Source: Paenibacillus sp. FSL H7-0331 (GTDB lineage: Bacteria > Bacillota > Bacilli > Paenibacillales > NBRC-103111). From it: a stretch of 64,000 nt of DNA. A model generated the notes under the pieces. The model ran no database searches, had not been told where the DNA came from, and was given only the letters and a program-made list of their open reading frames with translations. The position numbers were made by a program, and so were the translations under genes. Each line of letters opens with the position of its first letter. Position 1 is the stretch's first letter. Below are positions 1-8,712 of the stretch, piece after piece. The stretch spans positions 248,001-312,000 of the forward strand of contig NZ_MRTH01000004.1 in the NCBI RefSeq assembly GCF_001956045.1, given 5' to 3'.

Positions 1-738
1 AATTACAGGACTATGTTCACGAATGATGTCCATTATATGAATGCTTTAAAGGTAACGTTCACCTTTGTATTTACATCGGTACCACTCAAGCTTGCTTTTG
101 CGCTGGCGATTGCCATGCTGCTCAATATGGGTCTAAGAGGACTCGGGATATACCGTACGCTTTATTATATCCCGACCCTGCTTGGGGGGAGCGTAGCAAT
201 CTCCGTGCTGTGGCGCAAGATGTTCAGTGCAGACGGTGCCGTCAACCAGGTTATGCTCAGTCTGTTCGGTTATCAGGGGCCGGATTGGGTAGCTAATCCC
301 AAATATGCACTGTATTCGGTTTCGATGCTGGCTGCCTGGCAGTTTGGCTCTTCAATGATTATTTTTCTGGCCGGGCTGAAGCAAATTCCTTATGAGTATT
401 ACGAGGCATCCAAAGTGGATGGAGCAGGGAAAATTCGCCAGTTCTTCAATATTACGATCCCGCTGCTTACACCAGTGCTGCTGTTTAATATTGTGATCCA
501 GATCATCGGAGCATTTCAATCATTTACGCAGGCGTTCATCATTAGCGGAGGCACGGGCGGACCGATCGATTCGACGTTATTTTATACCCTGTATTTGTAT
601 ATGAAAGGTTTTACTTCTTTTCAAATGGGATATGCTTCTGCAATGGCGTGGGTGCTGCTGGTTATCATTTCGATCTTCACCGCACTGATTTTCCTCTCAT
701 CCAAATACTGGGTAAATTACGGGGATGGAGGTAATTGA
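1..738 (+). CDS. Sugar ABC transporter permease, MalF-type (5' end outside window)
   Basis: Inner-membrane subunit of a carbohydrate-uptake (CUT1) ABC importer. The frame is already open at base 1 (Asn-Tyr-Arg-Thr before the first Met at 13), and family members usually have one more membrane segment plus a linker here, so the gene starts upstream of the window. Several hydrophobic segments are visible. The EAA loop that contacts the ATPase reads YEASKVDGAGKIRQFF...IPLLTP, about 130-155 residues into the visible part. It overlaps the next permease gene at its stop codon, so the two form one operon. The binding protein is expected upstream and no ATPase gene is present nearby. The substrate cannot be told from sequence; the lyase gene downstream suggests a sugar acid or similar carbohydrate. 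Confidence 0.9.
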   Translation, partial: NYRTMFTNDVHYMNALKVTFTFVFTSVPLKLAFALAIAMLLNMGLRGLGIYRTLYYIPTLLGGSVAISVLWRKMFSADGAVNQVMLSLFGYQGPDWVANPKYALYSVSMLAAWQFGSSMIIFLAGLKQIPYEYYEASKVDGAGKIRQFFNITIPLLTPVLLFNIVIQIIGAFQSFTQAFIISGGTGGPIDSTLFYTLYLYMKGFTSFQMGYASAMAWVLLVIISIFTALIFLSSKYWVNYGDGGN

Positions 739-740
739 CA

Positions 741-1583
741 ATGACTGATCGTCTCGGAAATCGGGCTTGGCTGCTTCATTTTGCGATTGTTTCGCTCGGT
801 GTCATCATGCTGTATCCGATCGCCTGGCTGATTGCCAGCTCATTTAAGCCCAGTAATCTGATTTTCTCTGATCCGGGTCTGTGGCCAACCGAGTTTACAT
901 TAACCAATTACACGACCGGTTGGGCGGGATTTGCCAAAAACAAATTCAGCACCTTTTTTATTAACTCCTTTATCGTATGTGCCTTGTGTGTAATCGGCAA
1001 TCTGGTGTCAACATCCCTGACGGCGTTTGCTTTTGGCAGAATGGGCTTCATCCTGAAAAAGTTTTGGTTCGGTCTGATGTTGATGACGATTATGCTGCCG
1101 CACCATGTGACGATCATTCCACAGTATGTGCTGTTCCGCAATCTGGATTGGATCGATACGTATTTCCCGTTGTTTGTTCCCAAGTGGCTCGGAACCGAAG
1201 CGTTTTTCATCTTTTTGATGATCCAGTTCATACGTGGACTTCCCAAGGAGCTGGATGAATCGGCAAGAATCGATGGCTGTGGGCCGTTCCAGATTTATTG
1301 GCGCATTATTATGCCGCTATGCACGCCAGCGCTGATTACGACCGCCCTGTTCACCTTTGTCTGGACATGGGACGACTTTTTTACGCAGCTGCTATATCTG
1401 AACTCGGCCAAGCTGTTCACGGTTCCACTCGGTTTAAGACTGTTCATGGATTCATCAGGAGAATCGGCTTGGGGACCACTGTTTGCGATGTCGGTGCTTG
1501 CACTTGTGCCCAGCCTGATTATTTTCTTCTCGCTGCAAAAATATTTTGTGGAGGGTATTTCAACAACAGGAATTAAAGGTTAA
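741..1583 (+). CDS. Sugar ABC transporter permease, MalG-type
   Basis: Second membrane subunit of the same CUT1 importer, about 280 residues with six predicted membrane helices, the usual size for MalG-like permeases. The EAA loop is seen as DESARIDGCGPFQIYWRIIMPLCTP. An in-frame TTG lies at 735, but GGAGGT at 727-732 is only 2 bases from it and 8 bases from ATG 741, so 741 is chosen. The C-terminus ends in a short segment (VEGISTTGIKG) typical of the family. It follows the MalF-type gene without a gap and is followed 12 bases later by a DapA-family gene, so the three are probably co-transcribed. Confidence 0.9.
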   Translation: MTDRLGNRAWLLHFAIVSLGVIMLYPIAWLIASSFKPSNLIFSDPGLWPTEFTLTNYTTGWAGFAKNKFSTFFINSFIVCALCVIGNLVSTSLTAFAFGRMGFILKKFWFGLMLMTIMLPHHVTIIPQYVLFRNLDWIDTYFPLFVPKWLGTEAFFIFLMIQFIRGLPKELDESARIDGCGPFQIYWRIIMPLCTPALITTALFTFVWTWDDFFTQLLYLNSAKLFTVPLGLRLFMDSSGESAWGPLFAMSVLALVPSLIIFFSLQKYFVEGISTTGIKG

Positions 1584-1612
1584 TTAAAATTGAGATGAGA
1601 GGCGGAGTTAAA

Positions 1613-2542
1613 GTGAGTGTAAAAGCGAAGGAAGTACCTAATGGCGTTTGGCCGGTAATGCTAACCCCGTATACGAAAGACAATGAGGTTGATTATATCG
1701 CACTTGAGCAATTAATAGATTGGTATATCAAAAATGGCGTCCATGGATTGTTTGCGGTATGCCAATCCAGTGACATGGTTCAGCTTTCATTGGCAGAGCG
1801 GGTAGAGGTTGCACGTTTTGTCAAAGAGAAGGCGGCTGGAAGAGTGCCTGTTGTGGCATCAGGGCATGTATCCGAATCGTTCCAGCAGCAGCTGGAGGAA
1901 ATTAAACAAATATCGGCAACCGGTGTGGACGCTTTTGTGCTGGTAACGAACCGCCTCGCTCAAGAGCATGAGGACGACGAAGTATGGAAGGCCAATGCCG
2001 AGAAGATATTGGCGCAATTCCCAGATGTGGATTTTGGTTTATATGAATGTCCTAATCCCTACCATAGACTGATGTCTCCGGAATTAATGAAATGGTGCGG
2101 TGAAACGGGCCGATTCGGCTTCATGAAGGAATGCAGCAACAATATTGAACAAATCAAAGCGAAGATTAAAGCCGTAGAGGGCACGCCTCTTAAAGTGTTT
2201 GTCGCCAATAATCCGCATGTGCTTGAAACGATGCAAGCAGGTGGTGCAGGATACAGCGGTATGCTGGCGACGTTCCAGCCTAATCTGTATTCATGGCTGA
2301 CAGATCATTGGGACAAGGAGCCTGAGAAGGCCGAATTGATCCAAAACTATCTGGGTGCCTCGTGCTTGTTTGAGGGCAGACATTATCATATTGCAACCCG
2401 CTATTATTTACAGCTGGAGGGACTTGATATTACCTTGAAGGCTCGTACGAAAAAAGCTTCAGATTTTAAAGTCACGCATGAGCGCGAAGTGGAGCAGTAT
2501 CGAAAGTTCAATCAATATGTGACACAAACGATTTTAAATTAG
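1613..2542 (+). CDS. Dihydrodipicolinate synthase/N-acetylneuraminate lyase (DapA) family protein
   Basis: Predicted cytoplasmic TIM-barrel class I aldolase or dehydratase that forms a Schiff base with a keto-acid substrate. The Schiff-base lysine is in FMKECSNN (near residue 171) and the catalytic Tyr in YECPNP (near residue 143). The signature loop that is normally GTTGE reads QSSDM here, so it is probably not a true DapA but a sugar-acid lyase or dehydratase of the wider family. An in-frame ATG exists at 1595, but the only good ribosome site (GGCGGAG, 1601-1607) fits GTG 1613, giving about 309 residues. It is the last gene of the operon with the two permeases and is followed by a terminator. 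The real substrate is unknown. Confidence 0.8.
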   Translation: MSVKAKEVPNGVWPVMLTPYTKDNEVDYIALEQLIDWYIKNGVHGLFAVCQSSDMVQLSLAERVEVARFVKEKAAGRVPVVASGHVSESFQQQLEEIKQISATGVDAFVLVTNRLAQEHEDDEVWKANAEKILAQFPDVDFGLYECPNPYHRLMSPELMKWCGETGRFGFMKECSNNIEQIKAKIKAVEGTPLKVFVANNPHVLETMQAGGAGYSGMLATFQPNLYSWLTDHWDKEPEKAELIQNYLGASCLFEGRHYHIATRYYLQLEGLDITLKARTKKASDFKVTHEREVEQYRKFNQYVTQTILN

Positions 2543-2561
2543 TTGAATCTATACCAGCACA

Positions 2562-2596
2562 AGCTGATGCATCGTTCATGGCATCGGCTCTTTTTT
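2562..2596 (+). terminator. Rho-independent terminator
   Basis: AGCTGATGC pairs with GCATCGGCT (one G-T pair), followed by six T. It ends the permease/DapA-family operon; the convergent AraC gene stops at 2615. Confidence 0.8.
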
Positions 2597-2614
2597 CGAT
2601 TGAAACGCCTCTAG

Positions 2615-3415
2615 CTATTTGGTCCAGTTTTTATGCTTGCGATATTCGGTTGGCGTCATTTTTATTTTTTGCTTGAAAAAATGGGAAAAGTGGGAGGTGT
2701 CATAAAAGCCGAGCAGCTCAGAAATATTCTCGATCGTATAGTAGGAAGCACTCAGATAAGAGCAAGCCTTATTAATTCTAAGCTGATTATAGAGATCGAT
2801 CACGCCGCAGCCAAATTCCTTCCGCACAAGCCGCTCCAAATGGGATTGGCTAATCGCAAGCTCCTTGGACACATCGCTCAGTGTGATTTTCTGGTTCAAA
2901 TTTTTATTCAGAAACGTTAACAAATGATTTTTGAAATTAACTTCGTTGCCATTCATGATCATTTCCACGCAGGAAACAATAAGGCCGTCCAAAATATTCG
3001 CTATTTTGATTTTCGAGAGCTTGGTGAACCCTCTGGATTCCTTCTCAAGTACAGGCAGAAGATCGAGATTATGCGAGTAATCGATAATGATAAAATCCGG
3101 AATGTAGGCATCCAGCAGGCCAATCATACCCTTGGTATCCTTGGGTGTTTGCAAATTGATACCGAACTGACAATAACCGGTGGTCGATCTTAATGAATGC
3201 GGCTGCAGCGGAGGTGTAATACAAATCTTTCCACGTGTTAAGGTATATTCCTCTCCACCTATCGTAAACAATAAAGTCCCATCAATTACCCAAATAAACT
3301 GGTAGTAGGTGTGATGGTGTTCGGGCATAAACCAATTCTGGGCACGGTTGTAAAAATTCACCTCCTGATAAGGCTCCGCAACGTTATACACCATAAAGCT
3401 CTCATTATTTTCCAT
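2615..3415 (-). CDS. AraC-family transcriptional regulator with cupin sensing domain
   Basis: DNA-binding regulator of about 266 residues. The N-terminal half looks like an AraC cupin ligand pocket (HHHTYYQFIWVIDGTL...GGEYTLTRG...ITPPLQPHSL). The C-terminal 100 residues hold two helix-turn-helix motifs (ITLSDVSKELAISQSHLERLVRKEFG and IENISELLGFYDTSHFSHFFKQKIKMTPTEYRK). The frame stays open up to 3616, but the cupin domain begins at MENNES. A GGGGGAGG site (3429-3436 on the reverse strand) lies 13 bases before ATG 3415, a somewhat long spacing. The gene is divergent from the binding-protein/LplBC operon at 3690 and most likely controls it. The ligand is unknown. Confidence 0.85.
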   Translation of the reverse strand: MENNESFMVYNVAEPYQEVNFYNRAQNWFMPEHHHTYYQFIWVIDGTLLFTIGGEEYTLTRGKICITPPLQPHSLRSTTGYCQFGINLQTPKDTKGMIGLLDAYIPDFIIIDYSHNLDLLPVLEKESRGFTKLSKIKIANILDGLIVSCVEMIMNGNEVNFKNHLLTFLNKNLNQKITLSDVSKELAISQSHLERLVRKEFGCGVIDLYNQLRINKACSYLSASYYTIENISELLGFYDTSHFSHFFKQKIKMTPTEYRKHKNWTK

Positions 3416-3615
3416 ATATCTGAGCAGCCTCCCCCGAAAAAATGATATGAGCGAAATATACAAATAATTGATCTGATTGTCAATAGTGGGATTGATTGAA
3501 ACCATATATAATCTAACTATCAAGACACGCCACATCCAATGTGAAACAGCGTGATTATACAACCTTTTTTCAAACGCGTCTAAATGTGCAAAGGGAAGTG
3601 ATACAGAGTTTTTCA

Positions 3616-3629
3616 TGTAAACGCTATCT
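3616..3629. promoter_or_regulatory. Candidate cre site (CcpA) in divergent promoter region
   Basis: TGTAAACGCTATCT matches the catabolite-responsive element consensus TGWAANCGNTNWCA at 13 of 14 positions. It lies in the 274-base region between the AraC gene and the SBP gene, about 60 bases before the latter, so the transporter operon is probably repressed by preferred sugars. Confidence 0.55.
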
Positions 3630-3689
3630 TAATCAAACCACAATCAGGGGTCAATTGGGAATTGCTTAATCATTATGAGGAGGATGAAC

Positions 3690-5321
3690 ATGTCTACTAA
3701 AAAGTTTGCTCTGTTAGTCGTGACACTAGTATTTTCAACTACAACTGTGTTAGCTGGATGCACAAGCAGCAATCCGCCTGCTGCGAAGCCTGGGGACACT
3801 GCTGCACCTCAAGCAGGCACGGGTACGATGATTACCGATAAACCGTTAACAGTTACAGGCTGGACTGATTTTATACCTGCACCGGGCTCAACGGGAGTCA
3901 GCAGCTATAGCGATCAGATCCTGTGGAAGGAAATTGCGAAGAAAACGAATATTTCCGTGAAGTGGGAAACGACAGCCGCCCCGGCAGCAGATGAATTTAA
4001 GCAGCAGTTGGGTCTGATCATGGCTTCAGGTAAAATTCCAGATATTATCGGACATATCGATCCACTGCTGGCTGATCAGTACGGCCGTCAAGGCGCACTA
4101 CAGCCGTTGGAGGATTTGATTAAGAAAAATGCGCCTAATCTCCAAAAGATTCTGGATAGCACCCCAGCGGTAAAAGGTCAAATCACCTCACCTGATGGGC
4201 ATATTTATTTCTTCCCGAGGCTGCTGCTGGACCCTCGTACGCAAGCGTTTGCAGGATATATGATCCGCGGGGATTGGCTGCAAAAGGTTGGGATGAAGGC
4301 TCCGGAAACGACGGATGAATTGTATCAGGTTTTGAAAGCGTTTAAAGAAAAGGATCCGAACGGAAATGGCAAGGCGGATGAGATCCCCTTCACCGACAAT
4401 CCGAACCCGATTATCTGGGCGTTTGGCGTAGGCAGCCGAGGTCCGAACAGCACCGATGATTTCTTCGTAGAGGACAGCAAAATCAAATACGGTCCGACCG
4501 ATCCGCGCTACAAGGATGCCTTGCAATATTTGAACAAGCTGTACAGTGAGGGATTGCTGGACCCTGAATACGAAAAAATGAAAGGTGATGTGCGTGACGG
4601 CAGAATTATGAATGAGCAGTCCGGCTTCATCTACGGCTCGAATGCAGGTTACCTGACCAAATATAACAAAATGCTGCAGGGTGCGGGCAAAACTCCTGGC
4701 TTTAACGCACTAGCGGCTCCCAAAGGACCAACAGGGGAACGCAATATTCTCGGTAGACATAATGAAATCGATCCTGGTCGTGGCGTGTCCATTTCCAGCA
4801 CAACCAAAAATGCGGTAGAGCTAACGAAGCTGATGGATTACTTCTATTCCAAGGAAGGAGCTACGCTGCTGTACTTCGGTACAGAAGGCGATACGTACAC
4901 GATGAAGGACGGTGTACCCACCTATACAGATAAGGTGGCGAACGATCCGAAGCTTGATATTCTCGGATATCTGAATACGTATGTCGGGTATGTCAGCGGC
5001 TGGCCTTCCGCACAAATTCCTGAGCATTATTTGGCTACGCTCAGCGACGAAGGAAAGAAAGGCAACGCACTGGCCGTGCAGTACGCAGGCAAGAAGAAGG
5101 TTCCTGCACTTCACTTTACCCAGGAGGAGCTGAACGAGGTGCAAACGCTTCAAAGAGATATTAACACGTATATCGATGAAAATATGAATGCCTTTATTCG
5201 CGGGAAGAAACCATTCAGTGAATATGACGCCTTCCAGGCGGGACTTAAAAAGATCGGCTCGGATAAGCTGGCTGAGTTGTATGGCAAGGCTTATGCCCGA
5301 TTCATCGCTGCGCTTAAGTAA
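3690..5321 (+). CDS. Extracellular sugar-binding lipoprotein, LplA-type
   Basis: Substrate-binding protein of a CUT1 importer, anchored outside the membrane. The start is a hydrophobic signal peptide ending in the lipobox LAGC (Cys near residue 23), followed by a low-complexity Ala/Pro linker. The body (about 543 residues) is typical of the large LplA/YtcQ binding proteins, including a DPNGNGKADEIPF segment common in this family and probably calcium-binding. ATGs also occur in frame at 3675 and 3684; AGGAGG at 3678-3683 best fits ATG 3690 (spacing 6). Two permease genes and a beta-propeller gene follow in the same direction. Expression is probably controlled by the divergent AraC regulator and the cre-like site upstream. 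Confidence 0.9.
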   Translation: MSTKKFALLVVTLVFSTTTVLAGCTSSNPPAAKPGDTAAPQAGTGTMITDKPLTVTGWTDFIPAPGSTGVSSYSDQILWKEIAKKTNISVKWETTAAPAADEFKQQLGLIMASGKIPDIIGHIDPLLADQYGRQGALQPLEDLIKKNAPNLQKILDSTPAVKGQITSPDGHIYFFPRLLLDPRTQAFAGYMIRGDWLQKVGMKAPETTDELYQVLKAFKEKDPNGNGKADEIPFTDNPNPIIWAFGVGSRGPNSTDDFFVEDSKIKYGPTDPRYKDALQYLNKLYSEGLLDPEYEKMKGDVRDGRIMNEQSGFIYGSNAGYLTKYNKMLQGAGKTPGFNALAAPKGPTGERNILGRHNEIDPGRGVSISSTTKNAVELTKLMDYFYSKEGATLLYFGTEGDTYTMKDGVPTYTDKVANDPKLDILGYLNTYVGYVSGWPSAQIPEHYLATLSDEGKKGNALAVQYAGKKKVPALHFTQEELNEVQTLQRDINTYIDENMNAFIRGKKPFSEYDAFQAGLKKIGSDKLAELYGKAYARFIAALK

Positions 5322-5355
5322 TGCAGCAACCATACGAACGTAAATAGGGTGAAAT

Positions 5356-5396
5356 CAGGCCAAGTGCAGGACGGATCGTTCCTTCCTGCACGCCTG
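5356..5396 (+). promoter_or_regulatory. Intra-operon stem-loop between SBP and permease genes
   Basis: CAGGC and GTGCAGGA pair with TCCTGCAC and GCCTG. There is no T-run, so it probably stabilises or partly attenuates the message, giving more binding protein than permease, as is common in such operons. Confidence 0.55.
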
Positions 5397-5419
5397 TGAG
5401 CCTGGGAGGTGCATGAATC

Positions 5420-6355
5420 TTGGAAAATACCGCAGTGCAGCGCAAATCCGGTATGTGGATGCGAAATAAAATGAAGCGGAACCTGGTCTTGTATCTGTTT
5501 ATCGCTCCAGCTGCTATCTATTATTTATTATTTCATTACGCGCCGATGTACGGCACGCTAATTGCTTTTCAGGACTATAATCCTTTTAAAGGAATGACGA
5601 GCAGTCCGTGGGTTGGTTTCAAGCATTTTCAGGCCTTTTTCGATTCCATCTACTTTTTCCGTTTGGTTCGAAATACACTGCTAATCGGTTTATATACGAT
5701 TGTGTTCGGGTTTACGATTCCCATTGTGTTTGCAATCCTGCTGCATGAGGTGAAAAATTCGAAATTTCGCAATGTGATCCAATCCGTCAGCTATTTGCCC
5801 CATTTTATTTCGACGGTCGTTGTAGCGGGCTTGATTGTTAACTTCTTGTCGCCTTCGACAGGATTTGTTAACGGAATTATTGAGCTGTTGGGCGGCACAC
5901 GAATTGACTTTTTACGTGATCCAGGCTGGTTTCGAACGATTTATGTATCTTCAGGCGTATGGCAGACGGTTGGCTGGAGCTCAATCATTTATTTTGCCTC
6001 GTTGACCGGGATCAGTCCGAGCCTGTATGAAGCCGCAGAAATGGATGGAGCAAGTAGGTGGGATAAAATCTGGCATATCTCGCTTCCAGGCATCAAGCCG
6101 ACGATTATTACGATCCTACTGCTCGATTTGGGGCGCGTGATGGATGTAGGCTTCGAGAAGGTATACCTGCTCTACAACACTGCTACCTATGAAACGGCAG
6201 ATGTGCTGAGCACCTATGTATATAGAGCCGGTCTGGAGCAGCAGCAGTACAGCTTTGCTTCCTCCGTAGGTTTGTTCAATTCGTTCCTGACGTTCGTCTT
6301 TATTATTGTGTGCAATCGGTTGGCCCGGCGACTCAGCGGCTATTCTCTATGGTAA
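5420..6355 (+). CDS. Sugar ABC transporter permease, LplB-type
   Basis: Membrane subunit of about 311 residues with six predicted helices. The N-terminal stretch YLFIAPAAIYYLLFHYAPMYG is typical of LplB/YteP-type permeases, and the EAA loop reads YEAAEMDGASRWDKIWHISLPG. The start is TTG 5420: GGGAGGT (5404-5410) is 9 bases away, while ATG 5413 is out of frame and opens only a short frame. It sits between its binding protein and the LplC-type partner. Family members of known substrate carry oligosaccharides such as pectic or xylan fragments, but no substrate can be assigned here. The ATPase is not encoded in the locus. Confidence 0.9.
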   Translation: MENTAVQRKSGMWMRNKMKRNLVLYLFIAPAAIYYLLFHYAPMYGTLIAFQDYNPFKGMTSSPWVGFKHFQAFFDSIYFFRLVRNTLLIGLYTIVFGFTIPIVFAILLHEVKNSKFRNVIQSVSYLPHFISTVVVAGLIVNFLSPSTGFVNGIIELLGGTRIDFLRDPGWFRTIYVSSGVWQTVGWSSIIYFASLTGISPSLYEAAEMDGASRWDKIWHISLPGIKPTIITILLLDLGRVMDVGFEKVYLLYNTATYETADVLSTYVYRAGLEQQQYSFASSVGLFNSFLTFVFIIVCNRLARRLSGYSLW

Positions 6356-6385
6356 CCGAATCTCTTGAAAGCGGGTGGATGTAAG

Positions 6386-7261
6386 ATGAGTCGTATATCA
6401 AAAAAAACAAACGGGACGGACGTGGCCATTTATGTGCTGCTGGTATTGACCGCAGTCTTGTTCATATATCCGTTCCTGTATATTATTTCAGCCTCCTTCA
6501 GTGATCCGGCTCAGGTCATAGCGAATCCGATGCTGATCATTCCGGTCGGTTTTACGCTGGGGGCCTACAAGCTGCTGCTGTCCACGGGTACGATTTGGCT
6601 GGGCTATTACAACAGCATCATTTATACCGTCTGTGGTACGGCTTTGAACGTAACGGTAACCCTGCTGGCTGCTTATGCCTTATCGCGCCAGGAGTTGACG
6701 GGAAGAAAGGTGATCATGTTTTTTATCGTGATTACTTTATTTTTCAACGGCGGCATGATTCCGACTTATTTGATCGTCAAGTCACTGGGACTGCTCGATA
6801 CACGTCTCGCGCTGATTGTCACGGGTGCTGTGACGACCTGGAATCTGCTGATTACCAAAACCTTTTTTGAAATGAACATTCCCCAGGAGCTGCGCGATGC
6901 TGCCGAGGTAGATGGCGCAACCGAATTTACTTTTTTCCAAAAGGTTGCTTTGCCCCTGTCGAAGCCGATTATTGCCGTTATCGCTTTATTTTATGGCTCA
7001 GGGCACTGGAACGCCTATTTTAACGCACTTATTTATTTGCGTCAGCGTGATTTGTTCCCGCTTCAGGTGTATTTAAGAGAAATTCTTATTCTTGATCAGA
7101 ACACCGATATGATGGGGGACGTCAGTGATGGTCGTGTGCTGGTGGCACTTACGCTGAAATTCGCCGTTATGGTGGCTGCTATAGCGCCGTTATTGCTTGT
7201 ATTTCCGTTCGTGCAGCGCTTTTTTGTAAAGGGTGTATTGATTGGAGCTTTGAAAGAATAG
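6386..7261 (+). CDS. Sugar ABC transporter permease, LplC/YtcP-type
   Basis: Second membrane subunit of about 291 residues. It shows the family features YPFLYIISASFSDP near the N-terminus, FNGGMIPTYL in the middle, and the EAA loop RDAAEVDGATEFTFFQKVALPLSKP. An in-frame TTG lies at 6365, but GGGTGG at 6373-6378 fits ATG 6386. It is 30 bases downstream of the LplB-type gene and clearly in the same operon. The C-terminus (FFVKGVLIGALKE) is the usual LplC ending. Confidence 0.9.
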   Translation: MSRISKKTNGTDVAIYVLLVLTAVLFIYPFLYIISASFSDPAQVIANPMLIIPVGFTLGAYKLLLSTGTIWLGYYNSIIYTVCGTALNVTVTLLAAYALSRQELTGRKVIMFFIVITLFFNGGMIPTYLIVKSLGLLDTRLALIVTGAVTTWNLLITKTFFEMNIPQELRDAAEVDGATEFTFFQKVALPLSKPIIAVIALFYGSGHWNAYFNALIYLRQRDLFPLQVYLREILILDQNTDMMGDVSDGRVLVALTLKFAVMVAAIAPLLLVFPFVQRFFVKGVLIGALKE

Positions 7262-7304
7262 ACAGCGTTTCATGCTGAACCATGAGGAGACGGAGGCTTT
7301 ACAA

Positions 7305-8489
7305 ATGGAGATAGAGAAAATCAAAAACTTGTCGGTGGATGTACACAGATTAACGAATGGTGAAGGGCATTACTTTTACGGTTATTATGATAATCCGTCG
7401 TGGAGCGGGAATGACCGTTATCACTTGTATACAAAAGTGAAATTTTGGGATCGCCTGCAGACAAGCGAGGATATTGCTGAATTGGGCATGATTGACGTGG
7501 AGACCGGTCAGGAAATCCCGCTTGCGGAAACGACAGCCTGGAATTTTCAGCAGGGAACGATGCTGCAGTGGCATCCGCTGGCCCCGAATGATGAAATTAT
7601 TTTCAATCAGCAGACGGATGACGGCATTAAAGGCGTGGTAATGAATGTCCACACCAAGGAGTCAAGATTTCTGGAGCGACCTGTAGTGAATGTCGATCCA
7701 ACGGGAAAATATGCGCTGAGCGTTAATTTCTTCCGGATGTATGATTTTCGCCCGGGCTATGGCTATGAGGGGACTCCCGATCCGTTCGTAGATATGCCGC
7801 ATCCTGTGGAGGACGGAATATTCCGGATTGAGCTGGATACAGGCATTAGCAAGCTGGTGCTGTCCTTACAGGAGATTTGGGACTTTACCAAGGGCTATTT
7901 TGCAGGCGAAGATCAGAAGATTATGATTAATCACATCAATTTGAATACAGATGGAACCCGATTTGTTTGTTTGGTAAGGAATTTTCCTGCAAATGGTAAA
8001 AGTTGGAAAACGGCGATATTGACAGCCAAGCATGATGGCTCTGATCTATTCCTGTTGTCCGATTATGCTTATGCATCCCATTATCATTGGCGTGATCCAC
8101 AGCATCTCGTGATTTATTCGAGCGGCTTGGAAGGCTCGACAGCGGGTGTTCAATTGTATGAATTGAAGGATCAAACACACGAGGTTACGCTGCTGGATCA
8201 GCAGTACTTTTTGAGGGATGGCCACTGCACCTATTCGCCGGACAGGACTATTATGCTGTATGATAGCTACCCCGATGAGGACAGCTATCGTCATCTGTAT
8301 GTATATGATTTGATCAACAGGAAGGGTGTGACGCTCGGTTCGTTCTATTCCTACCCCCATATTAACGGAGATTTCCGCTGCGATTTGCATCCAAGGTGGA
8401 ACAGGGCCGGAACCGCGCTATCGTTTGACTCCACGCATGAAGGGAATCGTCATATTTATACCGTAGATGTCAGTGACGTATTTAAATAA
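7305..8489 (+). CDS. Probable beta-propeller protein of unknown function, transporter-linked
   Basis: Protein of about 394 residues with no signal peptide, so cytoplasmic. The sequence alternates short strands with repeated Asp/His/Trp-rich turns (GHYFYGYYDNPSWS near the start, then LQWHPLAPNDEIIFNQ, YALSVNF, HYHWRDPQHLVIYSSG, HPRWNRAGTALSFDSTHEGNRHIYTVD). This resembles PD40/TolB-like or oligogalacturonate-lyase-type propellers. The last blade ends with the usual WD40-like phrase. ATG 7305 is chosen over ATG 7272 because GGAGG (7292-7296) is 8 bases before it. As last gene of the AraC-SBP-LplBC operon, it probably acts on the imported sugar or as a sensor, but the catalytic activity is not established. 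Confidence 0.7.
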   Translation: MEIEKIKNLSVDVHRLTNGEGHYFYGYYDNPSWSGNDRYHLYTKVKFWDRLQTSEDIAELGMIDVETGQEIPLAETTAWNFQQGTMLQWHPLAPNDEIIFNQQTDDGIKGVVMNVHTKESRFLERPVVNVDPTGKYALSVNFFRMYDFRPGYGYEGTPDPFVDMPHPVEDGIFRIELDTGISKLVLSLQEIWDFTKGYFAGEDQKIMINHINLNTDGTRFVCLVRNFPANGKSWKTAILTAKHDGSDLFLLSDYAYASHYHWRDPQHLVIYSSGLEGSTAGVQLYELKDQTHEVTLLDQQYFLRDGHCTYSPDRTIMLYDSYPDEDSYRHLYVYDLINRKGVTLGSFYSYPHINGDFRCDLHPRWNRAGTALSFDSTHEGNRHIYTVDVSDVFK

Positions 8490-8506
8490 TCGATTGGGTA
8501 AGGACA

Positions 8507-8553
8507 GGCTGTTTCCAAGGTCAGAATGATGACTTTGGGACAGTCTTTTTTTT
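8507..8553 (+). terminator. Rho-independent terminator
   Basis: Long stem (CTGT..CC AAGGTCA against TGACTTTGG..ACAG) around a GAATGA loop, followed by eight T. It ends the second transporter operon. Confidence 0.85.
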
Positions 8554-8712
8554 GGAAACTGAAAGGTGTCTTCATCGTATAATGAGCTATCGACAAAAAG
8601 TGAGTTCATGCTTGTCATTTTAAAATAATTTCAAGATTATTTTGGATATTTATAGTAGAATAAATCCGAGTTAATTTTTTTACAGAAAAGGATATTAGAG
8701 GGGGAACGGGGC

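Noticed and set aside
3416..3616. N-terminal extension of the AraC regulator up to 3616
   Set aside because: The extra 67 codons cover the divergent promoter and the cre-like site and do not look like an AraC cupin; the domain starts at 3415.
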